NCBI GenBank assembly: GCA_965206405.1
Contig: CBDBJQ010000006.1
Span: 2,604,001-2,668,000 of the forward strand
Direction: 5' to 3'
Origin: CBDBJQ01 sp965206405
GTDB taxonomy: Bacteria > Pseudomonadota > Alphaproteobacteria > UBA8366
Length of the DNA stretch: 64,000 nucleotides
Part shown: positions 1 through 8,958 of the stretch, in pieces
How the letters are laid out: every line of letters begins with the position of its first letter
Numbering within the stretch: position 1 is the stretch's first letter
Notes under the pieces: model-generated
What the model was told of the DNA's origin: nothing
What the model saw: the letters and a program-made list of their open reading frames with translations, nothing else
The model's database searches: none
Program-made: the position numbers and the translations under genes

Positions 1-1238
1 GGACCTTCCGCGCCTCCGAACCCTTCGGGATTGCCACCGATGAACCCTCGGTCGATTTCCAGAAAGTTCACGACCACGTCCATGACGTGATCGCCGGTAT
101 CGCGCCCCATGACTCTGTCGAACGCTTCGAGGGATTCGGCGTCACGGTGCTCCAGGAAAGCGCCAGTTTCACCGGCCCCCGGGAAATCGTGGCCGGCGGG
201 ACGCGAGTGAAGGCAAAATACTTCGTCATCGCCACGGGATCGACCGCCAGTATCCCGCCGATTCCCGGAATCGATGCCGTTCCCTGCCTGACCAACGAAA
301 CCATTTTCGATCTCGTCGAGGGTCCCAAACACCTCGTTGTCATCGGTGCCGGGCCAATCGGCTGCGAGATGGCACAGGCGCACCGCCGCCTCGGCGCCCA
401 AGTTACGTTGCTCGAGATGTTTACTGCCCTCGGCAAAGATGACCCCGAAACCTCGGAGATCGTTCGCAAGGCACTTGTCGATGAAGGCATCGATTTGCGC
501 GAAAACATCCAGATCACCAGTGTGAACCGGGACGGGGATGGGGTCGGGGTTGATTTCGAAGACGACGGTAAAGCGACGAAGATTTCCGGATCGCATCTTC
601 TGGTGGCCGGCGGACGTAATCCCAATCTTGACGGACTCGGTCTCGATGAAGCCGGCGTCAAGCATACGCCGAAAGGAATCGAGGTTGATTCTCGCCTGCG
701 CACGAGCAATCGCCGCATTTTCGCGATCGGCGACGTCGCCGGCCCCTTCCAGTTCACCCACATGGCCAGTTATCACGCCGGCATCGTGATCCGGAACATA
801 CTCTTCAAGCTTCCGGCCAAGGTTTCGCACAAGGCGGTGCCGTGGGTTACCTACACCGATCCCGAGCTGGCCCAGGTCGGCATCGGCGAGACGGAGGCCC
901 GCGAGCGTCTTGGCGACAAGCTGCGTGTGTTGCGCTGGCCGTTTGCAGAAAACGACAGAGCCCGGTGCGAACGGGTCACTGAGGGGCTCCTCAAGGTGTT
1001 CTGCGACAAGCGGGGCCGGATATACGGCGCTTCCATCGCCGGCGCCCATGCCGGCGAGATGATCCTGCCCTGGACCCTGGCCATCGGCCGGGGACTGAAG
1101 ATTGGCGCCATGGCCGGCGTGATTGCGCCCTATCCGACCCTGAGCGAAATCTCCAAACGGGCCGCCGGCAGTTTTTACACGCCATCCCTGTTCAGCAACC
1201 GAACCCGCAAGATCGTGCGCTTCCTTATGAAGTTATGA
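1..1238 (+). CDS. FAD-dependent pyridine nucleotide-disulfide oxidoreductase (MerA/lipoamide dehydrogenase-like), 5' partial
   Basis: The gene is cut by the window start; the reading frame is open from base 3, so the first ATG at 87 is internal. The visible part has the end of the FAD domain (ATGS motif), an NAD-binding Rossmann motif (VIGAGPIGCEMA), the second FAD motif (FAIGDVAG) and a C-terminal dimerisation domain. The family moves electrons between NAD(P)H and a disulfide or other acceptor. The redox-active cysteine pair would lie upstream and is not visible. The usual C-terminal catalytic His is replaced: the motif reads PYPTLSE, as in MerA-like relatives rather than true lipoamide dehydrogenases. 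Its stop codon overlaps the next gene (ATGA), so the two are co-transcribed. The substrate is unknown. Confidence 0.85.
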   Translation, partial: TFRASEPFGIATDEPSVDFQKVHDHVHDVIAGIAPHDSVERFEGFGVTVLQESASFTGPREIVAGGTRVKAKYFVIATGSTASIPPIPGIDAVPCLTNETIFDLVEGPKHLVVIGAGPIGCEMAQAHRRLGAQVTLLEMFTALGKDDPETSEIVRKALVDEGIDLRENIQITSVNRDGDGVGVDFEDDGKATKISGSHLLVAGGRNPNLDGLGLDEAGVKHTPKGIEVDSRLRTSNRRIFAIGDVAGPFQFTHMASYHAGIVIRNILFKLPAKVSHKAVPWVTYTDPELAQVGIGETEARERLGDKLRVLRWPFAENDRARCERVTEGLLKVFCDKRGRIYGASIAGAHAGEMILPWTLAIGRGLKIGAMAGVIAPYPTLSEISKRAAGSFYTPSLFSNRTRKIVRFLMKL

Positions 1239-2152
1239 ACAGCAGCCCCGGCGGTAAGCGCCCCGACGGCAAGCGCCCGACCACCATGGACCCGAATCGC
1301 ACCTATCTGTTCTGCCCGTCTGATCACGAGCGCAAAGTCGCCGGCGTTTTCGGGGCCGGCGCCGATGCCGTGATCCTAGACCTCGAGGACGCTGTCGCCA
1401 TCGCCGCCAAGCCGGCAGCACGTGGCCTTGCTGTCGAGGCTCTGAAACAGGACCGCCCGTGCCGGGGTTATGTCCGCGTCAACGCCTTCGACACGCAATT
1501 CTGCCACGAGGACATTCGCACCATCGTTGGCCCATGGCTGGATGGCATCGTGCTACCCAAGCTCGAGAGCGTCGCCGATCTGTACGCGGTCGACTGGCTG
1601 CTCGGGAACCTTGAACGCGAGCGCGGCCTTGTGCCGGACTCCATCGACGTCATGCCCATCATCGAAACAGCACGAGGCCAGGATGCGGTCCGCAATATCG
1701 CCCGGGCCGGCAAAGCAAGGGTCAGGCGGCTCAGCTTCGGAGCCGGTGATTACACCGCCGATCTCGGGATCACCTGGACCCTCGGCGAGGAGGAACTGGC
1801 GGCGATGCGCGCCGAGATGGTGATGGCCTCGCGGCTTGGCGATCTTGAACCGCCGGTCGACACCGTCTTCATACACATCCGCGAGGAAGAAGCGTTCCGA
1901 AAATCCACAGAGCATGTCCGGGATCTCGGGTTCCAGGGCAAGATGTGCATCCATCCGGTCCAGGTACCGGTTGTCAACGAGGTCTTCACACCCAGCGACG
2001 AGGAAACCGAACGGGCCCGCCGCATCGTCGCCGCCTTCGCCGAGGCGGAGGCTGCCGGTTCCGCCTCGATTCAGCTCGACGGTTACTTCATCGACTATCC
2101 GATCGCTGCCAGGGCGCAACGAACCGTCGATCTCGCGGACGCACTCAAGTAG
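1235..2152 (+). CDS. CitE/HpcH-family CoA ester lyase
   Basis: The protein has 305 residues and the HpcH/HpaI-CitE TIM-barrel fold, shown by TYLFCPSDHERK near the N-terminus, the metal and substrate motif VILDLEDAVA, IIETARG in the middle and GAGDYTADLG afterwards. Family members cleave or form C-C bonds in CoA esters such as malyl-CoA, citramalyl-CoA or citryl-CoA, or hydrolyse malyl-CoA. The start overlaps the upstream stop by four bases. An alternative ATG 17 codons in, at 1286, fits the family N-terminus better. No CitD or CitF partner is visible, so it is a stand-alone CitE-like protein. The substrate is not predictable from sequence alone. Confidence 0.85.
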   Translation: MNSSPGGKRPDGKRPTTMDPNRTYLFCPSDHERKVAGVFGAGADAVILDLEDAVAIAAKPAARGLAVEALKQDRPCRGYVRVNAFDTQFCHEDIRTIVGPWLDGIVLPKLESVADLYAVDWLLGNLERERGLVPDSIDVMPIIETARGQDAVRNIARAGKARVRRLSFGAGDYTADLGITWTLGEEELAAMRAEMVMASRLGDLEPPVDTVFIHIREEEAFRKSTEHVRDLGFQGKMCIHPVQVPVVNEVFTPSDEETERARRIVAAFAEAEAAGSASIQLDGYFIDYPIAARAQRTVDLADALK

Positions 2153-2310
2153 CTCAGCTCGCTCCCAAAACCCCGCAAACCCGGCCTTACTCTGTCCAGC
2201 CGGCGGGCGATTCCGTGACTTTCCGGGCTTCCTGACCTATTTTCGATTCGCGCCGCAATATTGCCCACAAGCTAGTCACTGCACGAGGAAATTGGCCCCA
2301 GGAGACACAA

Positions 2311-3756
2311 ATGAACCTGATTTCAAACTCACTGGAAACCGGAGAAAACCCCGAAACCCGCCACGACAATCCGGCCGGGGCCGGTCTGTCCCGCGCACTC
2401 GCGGATTTCGTCGAAGCCTTTGATCTCGCGCAGGTTCCCTCCGAGGTCGTCTCCCGGATCAAGCTCAGCCTTCTTGACGCCCTCGGCATCGGCTTTGCCT
2501 CGACCAGGATGCCGTTTGCCCAGCGGCTCGCCGCTGCCCTGCAGGAGATCGGCGGTGAAGGTGATTTCCCCGTAATCGGCATGCCTCTGCAGTTGTCGCA
2601 GCGCGATTCGGCGCATCTCAACGGCACCCTGATCCACGGTCTCGACTTCGACGATACCCACAGCCTCGCGGTCGTCCACACCTCGGCCAGCGCAGCCCCC
2701 ACCATGCTTGCCGCCGGTCTTGCCACCGATGCCGATGGGGTCCGAGCGCTTGGTGCGTTTCTGATCGCTTCCGAAGCGTCGAGTCGGCTCGGCGCCGCAG
2801 CAGCAGGCGGTTTTCACGCCAAGGGCTTCCATCCGACCGGTGTCGTCGGTGCCTTCGGTAGTGCGCTGGGTGCTGCCCACCTCTACGGCCTTACCGGCGA
2901 ACAGCTACTCGACGCCCAGGGCATCGTTCTCTCCCAGGCCGGGGCCAGCCAGCAGTTCCTCGATGACGGCGCCTGGACCAAGCGCAATCATCCGGCCTGG
3001 GCCAGCGTTTGCGGCCAGACCGCGGCGATGATGGCCAAGCACGGGTATTTCGGACCGCGCGCTCCCTATGAAGGGCGCTTCGGGCTGTACGCGCTCTACA
3101 TGAAAGACGGCGCTGACTGGGATTCGTCCCGCATCACTGACGGGCTGGGCGAGAGCTGGGCCGTCTCCGGTATCGCCTTCAAGCCCTATCCTGCCTGCCA
3201 CTTCAATCACGCCTTTGCCGACTGCGTCCTGGCTTTGAAAGAAGAGCACGGCCTGACATCCGATTCGGTTGCACGGATGACGGCGCGCATCCACCCCGAG
3301 CAGATTGGCGTCGTCTGCGAGCCCGAGAAAACCAAGAAGCAGCCGCAGAACGCCTATGACGCCCAGTTCAGTGTCCATTACATCATGGCAACAGCCATGG
3401 TGCGGGGACGCTTCACCCTCGATGAACTCGAGGACGACGTGCTCGGTGACCCGGAGATCCTCGATCTCTGCGCCCGGGCCGGCTACGAGGCCGACACTGG
3501 ATCTGGCTATCCACAGCACTACTCGGGTGAGGTTGTGATCCAAACCGTCGACGGACGGCAGCTGTCGCATCGCGAGCAGGTCAATCGCGGCATGGCCGAC
3601 AATCCGCTCCCAAGCACTGATATCGAGGACAAGTTCTTCGCCAACGCCACCCGCGCCGTGACCCGGGATCAAGCGGAGCGCGTGCGGGATGCGGTCATGA
3701 CGCTTGAGACGGCACCGAACCTCGCGCCACTGACCCAGGCTCTGGTAACGGCCTGA
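2311..3756 (+). CDS. MmgE/PrpD family protein
   Basis: This 481-residue protein matches the MmgE/PrpD (2-methylcitrate dehydratase, iminodisuccinate epimerase, cis-aconitate decarboxylase) fold along its length. Landmarks are LLDALGIGFAS near residue 55, HGLDFDDTH near 110, GFHAKGFHPTGVVG near 175 and KPYPACHFNH near 295. An AGGAG ribosome site lies 9 bases before the ATG. Members dehydrate or decarboxylate tricarboxylic acids in the cytosol; the reaction here is unknown. It lies between a CitE-like lyase and an HpaB-like protein, which suggests breakdown of a branched or tricarboxylic acid through CoA esters. Confidence 0.85.
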   Translation: MNLISNSLETGENPETRHDNPAGAGLSRALADFVEAFDLAQVPSEVVSRIKLSLLDALGIGFASTRMPFAQRLAAALQEIGGEGDFPVIGMPLQLSQRDSAHLNGTLIHGLDFDDTHSLAVVHTSASAAPTMLAAGLATDADGVRALGAFLIASEASSRLGAAAAGGFHAKGFHPTGVVGAFGSALGAAHLYGLTGEQLLDAQGIVLSQAGASQQFLDDGAWTKRNHPAWASVCGQTAAMMAKHGYFGPRAPYEGRFGLYALYMKDGADWDSSRITDGLGESWAVSGIAFKPYPACHFNHAFADCVLALKEEHGLTSDSVARMTARIHPEQIGVVCEPEKTKKQPQNAYDAQFSVHYIMATAMVRGRFTLDELEDDVLGDPEILDLCARAGYEADTGSGYPQHYSGEVVIQTVDGRQLSHREQVNRGMADNPLPSTDIEDKFFANATRAVTRDQAERVRDAVMTLETAPNLAPLTQALVTA

Positions 3757-3832
3757 GGACAACCTGAGAGCGGTGTTGGCAACAACGTTGATGCTGGTCG
3801 TGAGATCGAAACAACCATAAGGAAAAACGACC

Positions 3833-5443
3833 ATGTTCATGTCAGCATCGGATTACCGGGAATCCCTCAGGCGCTACAACCCGCGTGTCTTCGTCGACGG
3901 CGACCGGGTGGAGAGTGTGGCTGACGATCCGCGCCTCGCCCCGGGCATCAACGCCATCGGTGTGACCTACGACTTCGCATTGGTCGAGGATTACCGGCCG
4001 CTGATGGTTGCCGAACAGCACACTAGCGAAAAACAGGTGAACCGGATGCTGCATATCTGCCGGACGCCGCAGGATCTCATCAACAAGCTGGAGGCCGTCC
4101 GGCTTCTCTGCCGCGAGGCTGGATGCGCCCAGCGTTACCTGACCCATGACGCGCTCAACGCCATCTTTCAGGCAACCTTCCGGGCCGATGCTGAGGACAG
4201 CGGCAAGAAAGACAGCGACAAGCGTGCACCCGGTGGCCGTCACGAGCGTTTCCTCGCTTATCTCCACCGCATCCAGGATGAGGATCTGACCCTCGGCGTG
4301 GCGATGACCGACGGCAAGGGCGACCGCTCGCGCCGCCCCGCAGACCAAATCAACAAGGACTCTTATGTCCATATCACCGAACGCCACACCGACGGCATCG
4401 TGATCCGGGGCAGCAAGGCCATCATCACCGGCGCGCCCTATGTGCACGAATACCTGGTCATGCCGTGCCGGACGATGACCGAGGAAGATGCGGATTTCGC
4501 AGTCTGTTGTGCAGTGCCGGTCGACGCGCCGGGCATCACCGTGGTTGCCCGGCCAGCCGGAAGGCCGGGCGAGCGCGACGCCCGGTTTAGCGCCCGCTAC
4601 GGCCAGTCGACGGGAGTCGCCATCTTCGAGGATGTGTTCATCCCCTGGGAAAACGTCTTTTTTGCCGGGGAATGGGAGCACTCGCATTTCCTCACGACCA
4701 CTTATGCCACCCATCACCGCCACAGCTGCATCGGCGCCCGGGCCGGCTTTGGCGATCTTCTGATCGGCGCCGGCGCGCTGATGAGCGAGGCCAACGGTCT
4801 GGATTTGGAAACCATGCCGCATCTCCGCGACGGCATGGTGGATTTAATCAAAATCGTTGAAGGCTTCTATGCCTGTGGCGTCGCCGCCTCGGTTTACGGC
4901 TTTGCCGATCCTGCTGGCAGCTGGCAGCCCGACGGCGTCTTTGCCAATGTCGGCAAGCTGATGCTGGCAACACAGATCTACGACATGCACCGGATCGCCC
5001 ACGAAGTGTCCGGCGGTCTGGTTGTCGCCCTGCCTGGCCCCGACGAGGACCACAACCCGGAAACCGAGGGCAATCTCGAGGCGATGCTTCAGGGGCGACC
5101 CGACATCCCGCATAAACACCGTGCCAATGTGGCGCGGCTGGTCGAGGATCTGACCGCCTCAAAAACCGGCTCCTGGTATTCGGTGATCAGCCTGCATGGC
5201 GGCGGTTCGCCGGAAGCGATGAAGCGGGAGATCTATCGCTATTATCCAATCGAGGAGCGCACGGAACTGGTCCGCAAACTGCTCGAACGGGGTGTTCTCG
5301 AGGAGAAGGACGAGACCGGCAACGTGAAACGGGTCAGCCGCCAGCCGGGCCGATGCTGCCCGGTCGGCTGCCAGGTGCCGGAAACGCCGCGTCTCGCCAC
5401 CCCGGCCGAGACGCCGGTGCGGCTACGGCCGGCCGCCGAATAG
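3833..5443 (+). CDS. HpaB / 4-hydroxybutyryl-CoA dehydratase-like flavoprotein lacking the Fe-S ligand set
   Basis: The protein has 536 residues. It carries the N-terminal acyl-CoA-dehydrogenase-like fold of the HpaB family and the FEDVFIPWENVFF segment typical of it. It looks closest to the 4-hydroxybutyryl-CoA dehydratase (AbfD) branch. By hand comparison with remembered AbfD sequence, the cluster ligands Cys99, Cys103, His292 and Cys299 correspond to Cys98, Tyr102, His295 and Ala302 here, so two of three cysteines are missing. It should therefore bind FAD without a [4Fe-4S] cluster. A monooxygenase or a redox-neutral dehydratase role are both possible. AAGGAA precedes the ATG; a second ATG is two codons downstream. 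Confidence 0.75.
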   Translation: MFMSASDYRESLRRYNPRVFVDGDRVESVADDPRLAPGINAIGVTYDFALVEDYRPLMVAEQHTSEKQVNRMLHICRTPQDLINKLEAVRLLCREAGCAQRYLTHDALNAIFQATFRADAEDSGKKDSDKRAPGGRHERFLAYLHRIQDEDLTLGVAMTDGKGDRSRRPADQINKDSYVHITERHTDGIVIRGSKAIITGAPYVHEYLVMPCRTMTEEDADFAVCCAVPVDAPGITVVARPAGRPGERDARFSARYGQSTGVAIFEDVFIPWENVFFAGEWEHSHFLTTTYATHHRHSCIGARAGFGDLLIGAGALMSEANGLDLETMPHLRDGMVDLIKIVEGFYACGVAASVYGFADPAGSWQPDGVFANVGKLMLATQIYDMHRIAHEVSGGLVVALPGPDEDHNPETEGNLEAMLQGRPDIPHKHRANVARLVEDLTASKTGSWYSVISLHGGGSPEAMKREIYRYYPIEERTELVRKLLERGVLEEKDETGNVKRVSRQPGRCCPVGCQVPETPRLATPAETPVRLRPAAE

Positions 5444-5471
5444 CGCGATTTTTCAGGCAAGCGAAAGCGGA

Positions 5472-6317
5472 TCAGACCGGAACGGCCATCTCTTCGGGCG
5501 GCAGGATCGTTGTCCGCTTCATCAACCGGATTTCACTCTCATTGAACGGCTCGCGGCGGTGCATCGTCGAGGCGTTGGACCACAACAGTGCATCGCCCAC
5601 TTCCCACTCATGGGTGTAGATGAATTCCGGCCGCAACGACCATTCAAACAGATAATCCAGCAACTCCTTAGCCTCCCCATCCGCCATGTCGATGATCTGG
5701 ATGGTCATGGTGGGGCTGACGTAGAGCGCCTTGCGGCCGGTCAGGGGATGGGTGCGAACCAGCGGATGGTCGATCGGCGGAGTCAGATCGGTCTGCTTCT
5801 TGGAGGTGGGTGTGCTGAAAACCTCGTTGAACGCATGATACGAGTGCACGGCCCGAAGACCGTCGATGTTGTCCCGGACGTTCGCCGGCAGCCCATCGTA
5901 GGCCGCCGCCATGTCTGCAAAGGAGGTGGCGCCACCGGAAGCGGGGACGGTAACGGCGTAGAGCAGCGAGCCAACCGCCGGTTTCGGCCTGTATATCTGG
6001 TCGTAGTGCCAGCCGACCTCGGTGCTTGAGAGAAGACCGATATCGCGGCCGTTTTCCTGCGCGTTCGAGATATAGAGAATTTCTGGATTCGTCGATGACA
6101 GGCATTCGGTCCGGATATGAATCTCGAGATCGCCGAGTCCCCTGCTGAACGCCACCAGTTCCTCTTCCTCGAGAGATTGGTTCTTGAACAGGAGCAGCTG
6201 GTGCTTGCCCCAAAGCCGGGTGATCTCTGCAAGGGTTTCGGGATTGCAATCCGACACCATGTCGATGCCCTTCACCTGGGCACCGAAATTTTCCTTCAGC
6301 GGCTCAACTGAAAACAT
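5472..6317 (-). CDS. TauD/TfdA family Fe(II)/2-oxoglutarate dioxygenase (first of three)
   Basis: The family couples oxidative decarboxylation of 2-oxoglutarate to hydroxylation of an organic substrate such as taurine, aryloxyacetates or related acids. With the ATG at 6317 (preceded by GAGGAG) the protein has 281 residues. The iron-binding facial triad is visible as His104-x-Asp106 (WHYDQ) and His253 (TMHRRE), with arginines near 264-268 for the co-substrate. A longer reading upstream of 6317 lacks family similarity. It is convergent with the HpaB-like gene and divergent from the CoA transferase. The substrate is unknown. Confidence 0.85.
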   Translation of the reverse strand: MFSVEPLKENFGAQVKGIDMVSDCNPETLAEITRLWGKHQLLLFKNQSLEEEELVAFSRGLGDLEIHIRTECLSSTNPEILYISNAQENGRDIGLLSSTEVGWHYDQIYRPKPAVGSLLYAVTVPASGGATSFADMAAAYDGLPANVRDNIDGLRAVHSYHAFNEVFSTPTSKKQTDLTPPIDHPLVRTHPLTGRKALYVSPTMTIQIIDMADGEAKELLDYLFEWSLRPEFIYTHEWEVGDALLWSNASTMHRREPFNESEIRLMKRTTILPPEEMAVPV

Positions 6318-6508
6318 CGTGATACTCTCCTCGTGATTCTGTCTCCGTGATTCCGGCACCGGGCGAATATCCGCCCGACGCCAATCGAGATTAGGGCGAC
6401 ACCGCAAGCCGTCAACAAAGCCTTGCCGGGCCGCTTTCGGCGGGTATCTCTCATAAACATCTTTCGGTATTTCCCGGAACGATTCCGGGCCGACAGGAGG
6501 AGGCCGTG

Positions 6509-7738
6509 ATGGCAGAACAGATCCTGAAGGGGATTCGCGTGATCGATGCCGCGAGCTTCATCGCGGCACCCGCCTCGGCCACGATAATGGCGGATTTCGG
6601 CGCTGATGTGATCAAGATCGAGCCTGTCGGTCGGGGTGATCCTTACCGCACAAGTCTCAGCGGCCCCGGCTATCCGGACAGCAAGATAGCCTCGTGGTTT
6701 GTCGATAACCGCAACAAGCGCGGCGTCGCTCTCGACCTGAAGTCCGATTCCGGCCAGGAGGTGCTCCGGCGGCTCTGCGAGACGGCTGATGTTTTCATCA
6801 CCAACATGCCGCTCGGCCCCCGTGAACGCCTTGCCATCCGTTACGAGGACATCGCCGCAATCAACCCGAAAATTATCTACGCCGTGGTCTCGGCTTATGG
6901 CGAAAACGGGCCGGAAGCCCAGCGGACAGGATTCGATTCAACTGCATATTGGGCTCGCTCGGGGTTGATGGATCTCGTGAAACCAGCGCCAGACTCGGCG
7001 CCGGCCCGCTCAATGCCGGGTATGGGTGATCACCCGACAGCGACGGCGCTGTTCGGAGCCATCATGCTTGCTCTCTATCGCCGGGCAGCGACCGGAGAAG
7101 GTGGGATGGTCTCAACCTCTCTGCTCGCCAACGGGTTGTGGTCGAACGCCATCTCGGTCCAGAACACCCTTTGCGGCAGTGTTGTCATGCATCGCCCACC
7201 TCGGGACAAGGCCGACAACGCCCTGAACAATTTCTACGTCTCGCGAGATGGCCGCTGGTTCCACCTCATCATGATTACCGGTGAAGGCCGGTTCGCGGAT
7301 CTCGCGGCAGCCCTCGGTGCTCCCGAACTTGCCGAAGATCCCCGTTTCAGCTCACCCGAGAAGCGGCAGGAACACGTCAAGGAGCTGATTCCCGTCTTCG
7401 ATGCGCTGTTCGCGGCCAGGGATGGAGCGGACATTCGCCGAATTCTGACCGAGGGCGGGTTTACGTTCGGTGAAACCCACCCTGTCGGCGACGCTCTCAC
7501 CGACCAGCAGATGCAGGAGGGTGGCGGCTTCAGACGCGTCGCGGAAAACCTCAAAGAAACCGACGGTCTCCAGAAAGTCGAATATGTGGTCGATTCACCA
7601 ATCGAGGTTTCCGGTGCGGTGAAAACCACACCGGTCGCGCCACCGCAACACGGCGAGCACACGAACGATATTCTGCGAGAAGCAGGCTACAGCGACGCCG
7701 ATATCGAGGCGTTGCGCGAAAAAGCGATAATATCCTGA
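6509..7738 (+). CDS. CaiB/BaiF family III CoA transferase
   Basis: Family III CoA transferases move CoA from one carboxylic acid to another through an aspartyl-CoA anhydride intermediate. The N-terminal ADFGADVIKIE segment is typical, and GMGDHPTA around residue 170 contains the likely catalytic aspartate. Length (409 residues) is normal. An AGGAGG site sits just upstream. ATG at 6509 is preferred over the GTG one codon earlier because of its better spacing. Placed after the CitE, PrpD and HpaB-like genes, it probably activates or recycles the CoA thioester used there; this is inferred from position. Confidence 0.87.
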   Translation: MAEQILKGIRVIDAASFIAAPASATIMADFGADVIKIEPVGRGDPYRTSLSGPGYPDSKIASWFVDNRNKRGVALDLKSDSGQEVLRRLCETADVFITNMPLGPRERLAIRYEDIAAINPKIIYAVVSAYGENGPEAQRTGFDSTAYWARSGLMDLVKPAPDSAPARSMPGMGDHPTATALFGAIMLALYRRAATGEGGMVSTSLLANGLWSNAISVQNTLCGSVVMHRPPRDKADNALNNFYVSRDGRWFHLIMITGEGRFADLAAALGAPELAEDPRFSSPEKRQEHVKELIPVFDALFAARDGADIRRILTEGGFTFGETHPVGDALTDQQMQEGGGFRRVAENLKETDGLQKVEYVVDSPIEVSGAVKTTPVAPPQHGEHTNDILREAGYSDADIEALREKAIIS

Positions 7739-7825
7739 AACCGGCAGCTAGCCCGGCCCTGACGGGCCTGGAGGTATCGAGATTATAAGGTGCCCGAAGC
7801 CCTGGCGGGCTGAAGGGGCCGGCAT

Positions 7826-7886
7826 CAGCCCTGGGAATTAACCTTGGGAATCAGCCCTGGGAATCAGCCCTGGGAATCAGCCCTGG
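7826..7886. repeat. 13-bp tandem repeat at the 3' end of rpmJ
   Basis: Four 13-bp units (plus-strand form CAGCCCTGGGAAT, the second unit diverged) and a 9-bp partial lie end to end. On the minus strand each intact unit contains CAGGGCTGA, the last two codons and stop of rpmJ, so the array looks like repeated copying of the gene's own 3' end. Confidence 0.95.
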
Positions 7887-8002
7887 CGGGCCTTGAACCG
7901 AGGATTGCGCTTGCTGATCACGTATATGTGGCCGCGGCGGCGCACGATCCGGCAATCCTTGTGCCGCTTCTTGAGCGATTTAAGGGAACTTGCAATGCGC
8001 AT
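7877..8002 (-). CDS. rpmJ: 50S ribosomal protein L36
   Basis: This 41-codon frame encodes the whole of bL36: start MRIASSLKSLKKRH, middle KDCRIVRRRG, end NPRFKARQG. It is the longer alphaproteobacterial form with a single cysteine, so it is the non-zinc-binding (C-minus) type. bL36 binds 23S rRNA in the large subunit and assists late assembly. The stop codon at 7877-7879 lies inside a 13-bp tandem repeat. The neighbours are unrelated, so this is a stand-alone copy, as is common in alphaproteobacteria. A possible start is also supported by the standard N-terminus of the family. Confidence 0.95.
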   Translation of the reverse strand: MRIASSLKSLKKRHKDCRIVRRRGHIYVISKRNPRFKARQG

Positions 8003-8062
8003 GGTCTTGTCGATGCCCCAATTTTCAGTGCCGCCCCGGTTTTCAGCGGTCCGGCCAGAGCC

Positions 8063-8092
8063 GAGCGGATCAAAGCCGAGTGGATCAAAGCC
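8063..8092. repeat. 15-bp tandem duplication upstream of rpmJ
   Basis: Two adjacent 15-bp units (GAGCGGATCAAAGCC and a copy with one change) lie in the gap between rpmJ and the next plus-strand gene. Confidence 0.85.
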
Positions 8093-8146
8093 GGGCGGGC
8101 CGGACCCTAGGCGATCCAGCCGCCGCCGTCAATGCGGGCACGCGCG

Positions 8147-8806
8147 ATGAGCACCAAACCCCTTGGTCAGCGATCTGCGATGAGCAGCGCCCATACGGTG
8201 GCTTTCCTGTGCGCCGCCTCCCTGACTCTGGCGATCGCTGGAGTCGGCAGCGCCTTCAATCAGACTTGGCCGACACAAAGCGTCGCCATCGCGGTGGCGT
8301 TCGTATTGCCGGTACCGGTTGCCGCAGGCCTGTGGATGTCGCGCAAGGCCGAGGGGCTCCGGCCCGGCCTGCTGCACCGCCATCTCGCGAGCATCTTGCT
8401 GCTTGCCGGCCTGGCGCAGACCCTGATCCTGATCTGCCCTCTCGATGGTACTCTCGGCACTTTCAGCGCGATGTTCGGTATACCGCTCGCCGCGGTCGCC
8501 GCACCCCTCGTCTTTCCCCCGCTCCTCATCATGGCCGGCTTGGGCATCCTTTACCGGATGGAGCCGAAAATGGGCACAGCCATTTCCATATCCCTGATCC
8601 TCGGCGGTGCCGCGGCTACGGGTCTTGGCGCCACCGGCATGGCAGGGCCGGTTCTCCTCATCGTTCTCGCCGTCCTTTCCGTCTTTGCTGCCGTCTTCCT
8701 GGTCCGAGATTTCGACGGAGCGCGCCCGGCCGCGAACCACCGCGCTGTCCTGTTTGCCACCGGCGCGGTGATCGCAACCCTGCTTCTCGCCCTGCTGCGC
8801 AGCTAG
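8147..8806 (+). CDS. hypothetical polytopic membrane protein
   Basis: I do not recognise a family. The frame encodes about 219 residues with six or seven hydrophobic stretches, separated by short basic or acidic loops (for example SRKAEG, YRMEPK, RDFDGARP). The periodic hydrophobicity and regular loop charges favour this frame over the open antisense frame, which is rich in charged residues and lacks any domain signature. Start is uncertain: ATG codons at 8132, 8147 and 8180 are possible and none has a strong ribosome site. It stands alone between rpmJ and mmsA. Confidence 0.5.
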   Translation: MSTKPLGQRSAMSSAHTVAFLCAASLTLAIAGVGSAFNQTWPTQSVAIAVAFVLPVPVAAGLWMSRKAEGLRPGLLHRHLASILLLAGLAQTLILICPLDGTLGTFSAMFGIPLAAVAAPLVFPPLLIMAGLGILYRMEPKMGTAISISLILGGAAATGLGATGMAGPVLLIVLAVLSVFAAVFLVRDFDGARPAANHRAVLFATGAVIATLLLALLRS

Positions 8807-8838
8807 TTCCAGGCAACGCTCATTAAGCGGGCGGCCAT

Positions 8839-8958
8839 TCAGCTTTCGAGGCAGGATTTGCGCGCCGCCTCGACGGCCGGCACGGCATCTTTCGTGTCGA
8901 ACATCATGGCCAGGGCCTCGCCCACAAACATAGTGGCTATCAAAACAGTCCCACGCAT
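8839..8958 (-). CDS. possible 39-residue small protein
   Basis: A short minus-strand frame starts MRGTVLIATMFVGEAL and ends with a charged stretch EAARKSCLES. The hydrophobic N-terminus followed by a polar tail could be a small exported or membrane-anchored peptide. There is no convincing ribosome site and no recognisable family. It may be chance. Confidence 0.25.
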   Translation of the reverse strand: MRGTVLIATMFVGEALAMMFDTKDAVPAVEAARKSCLES

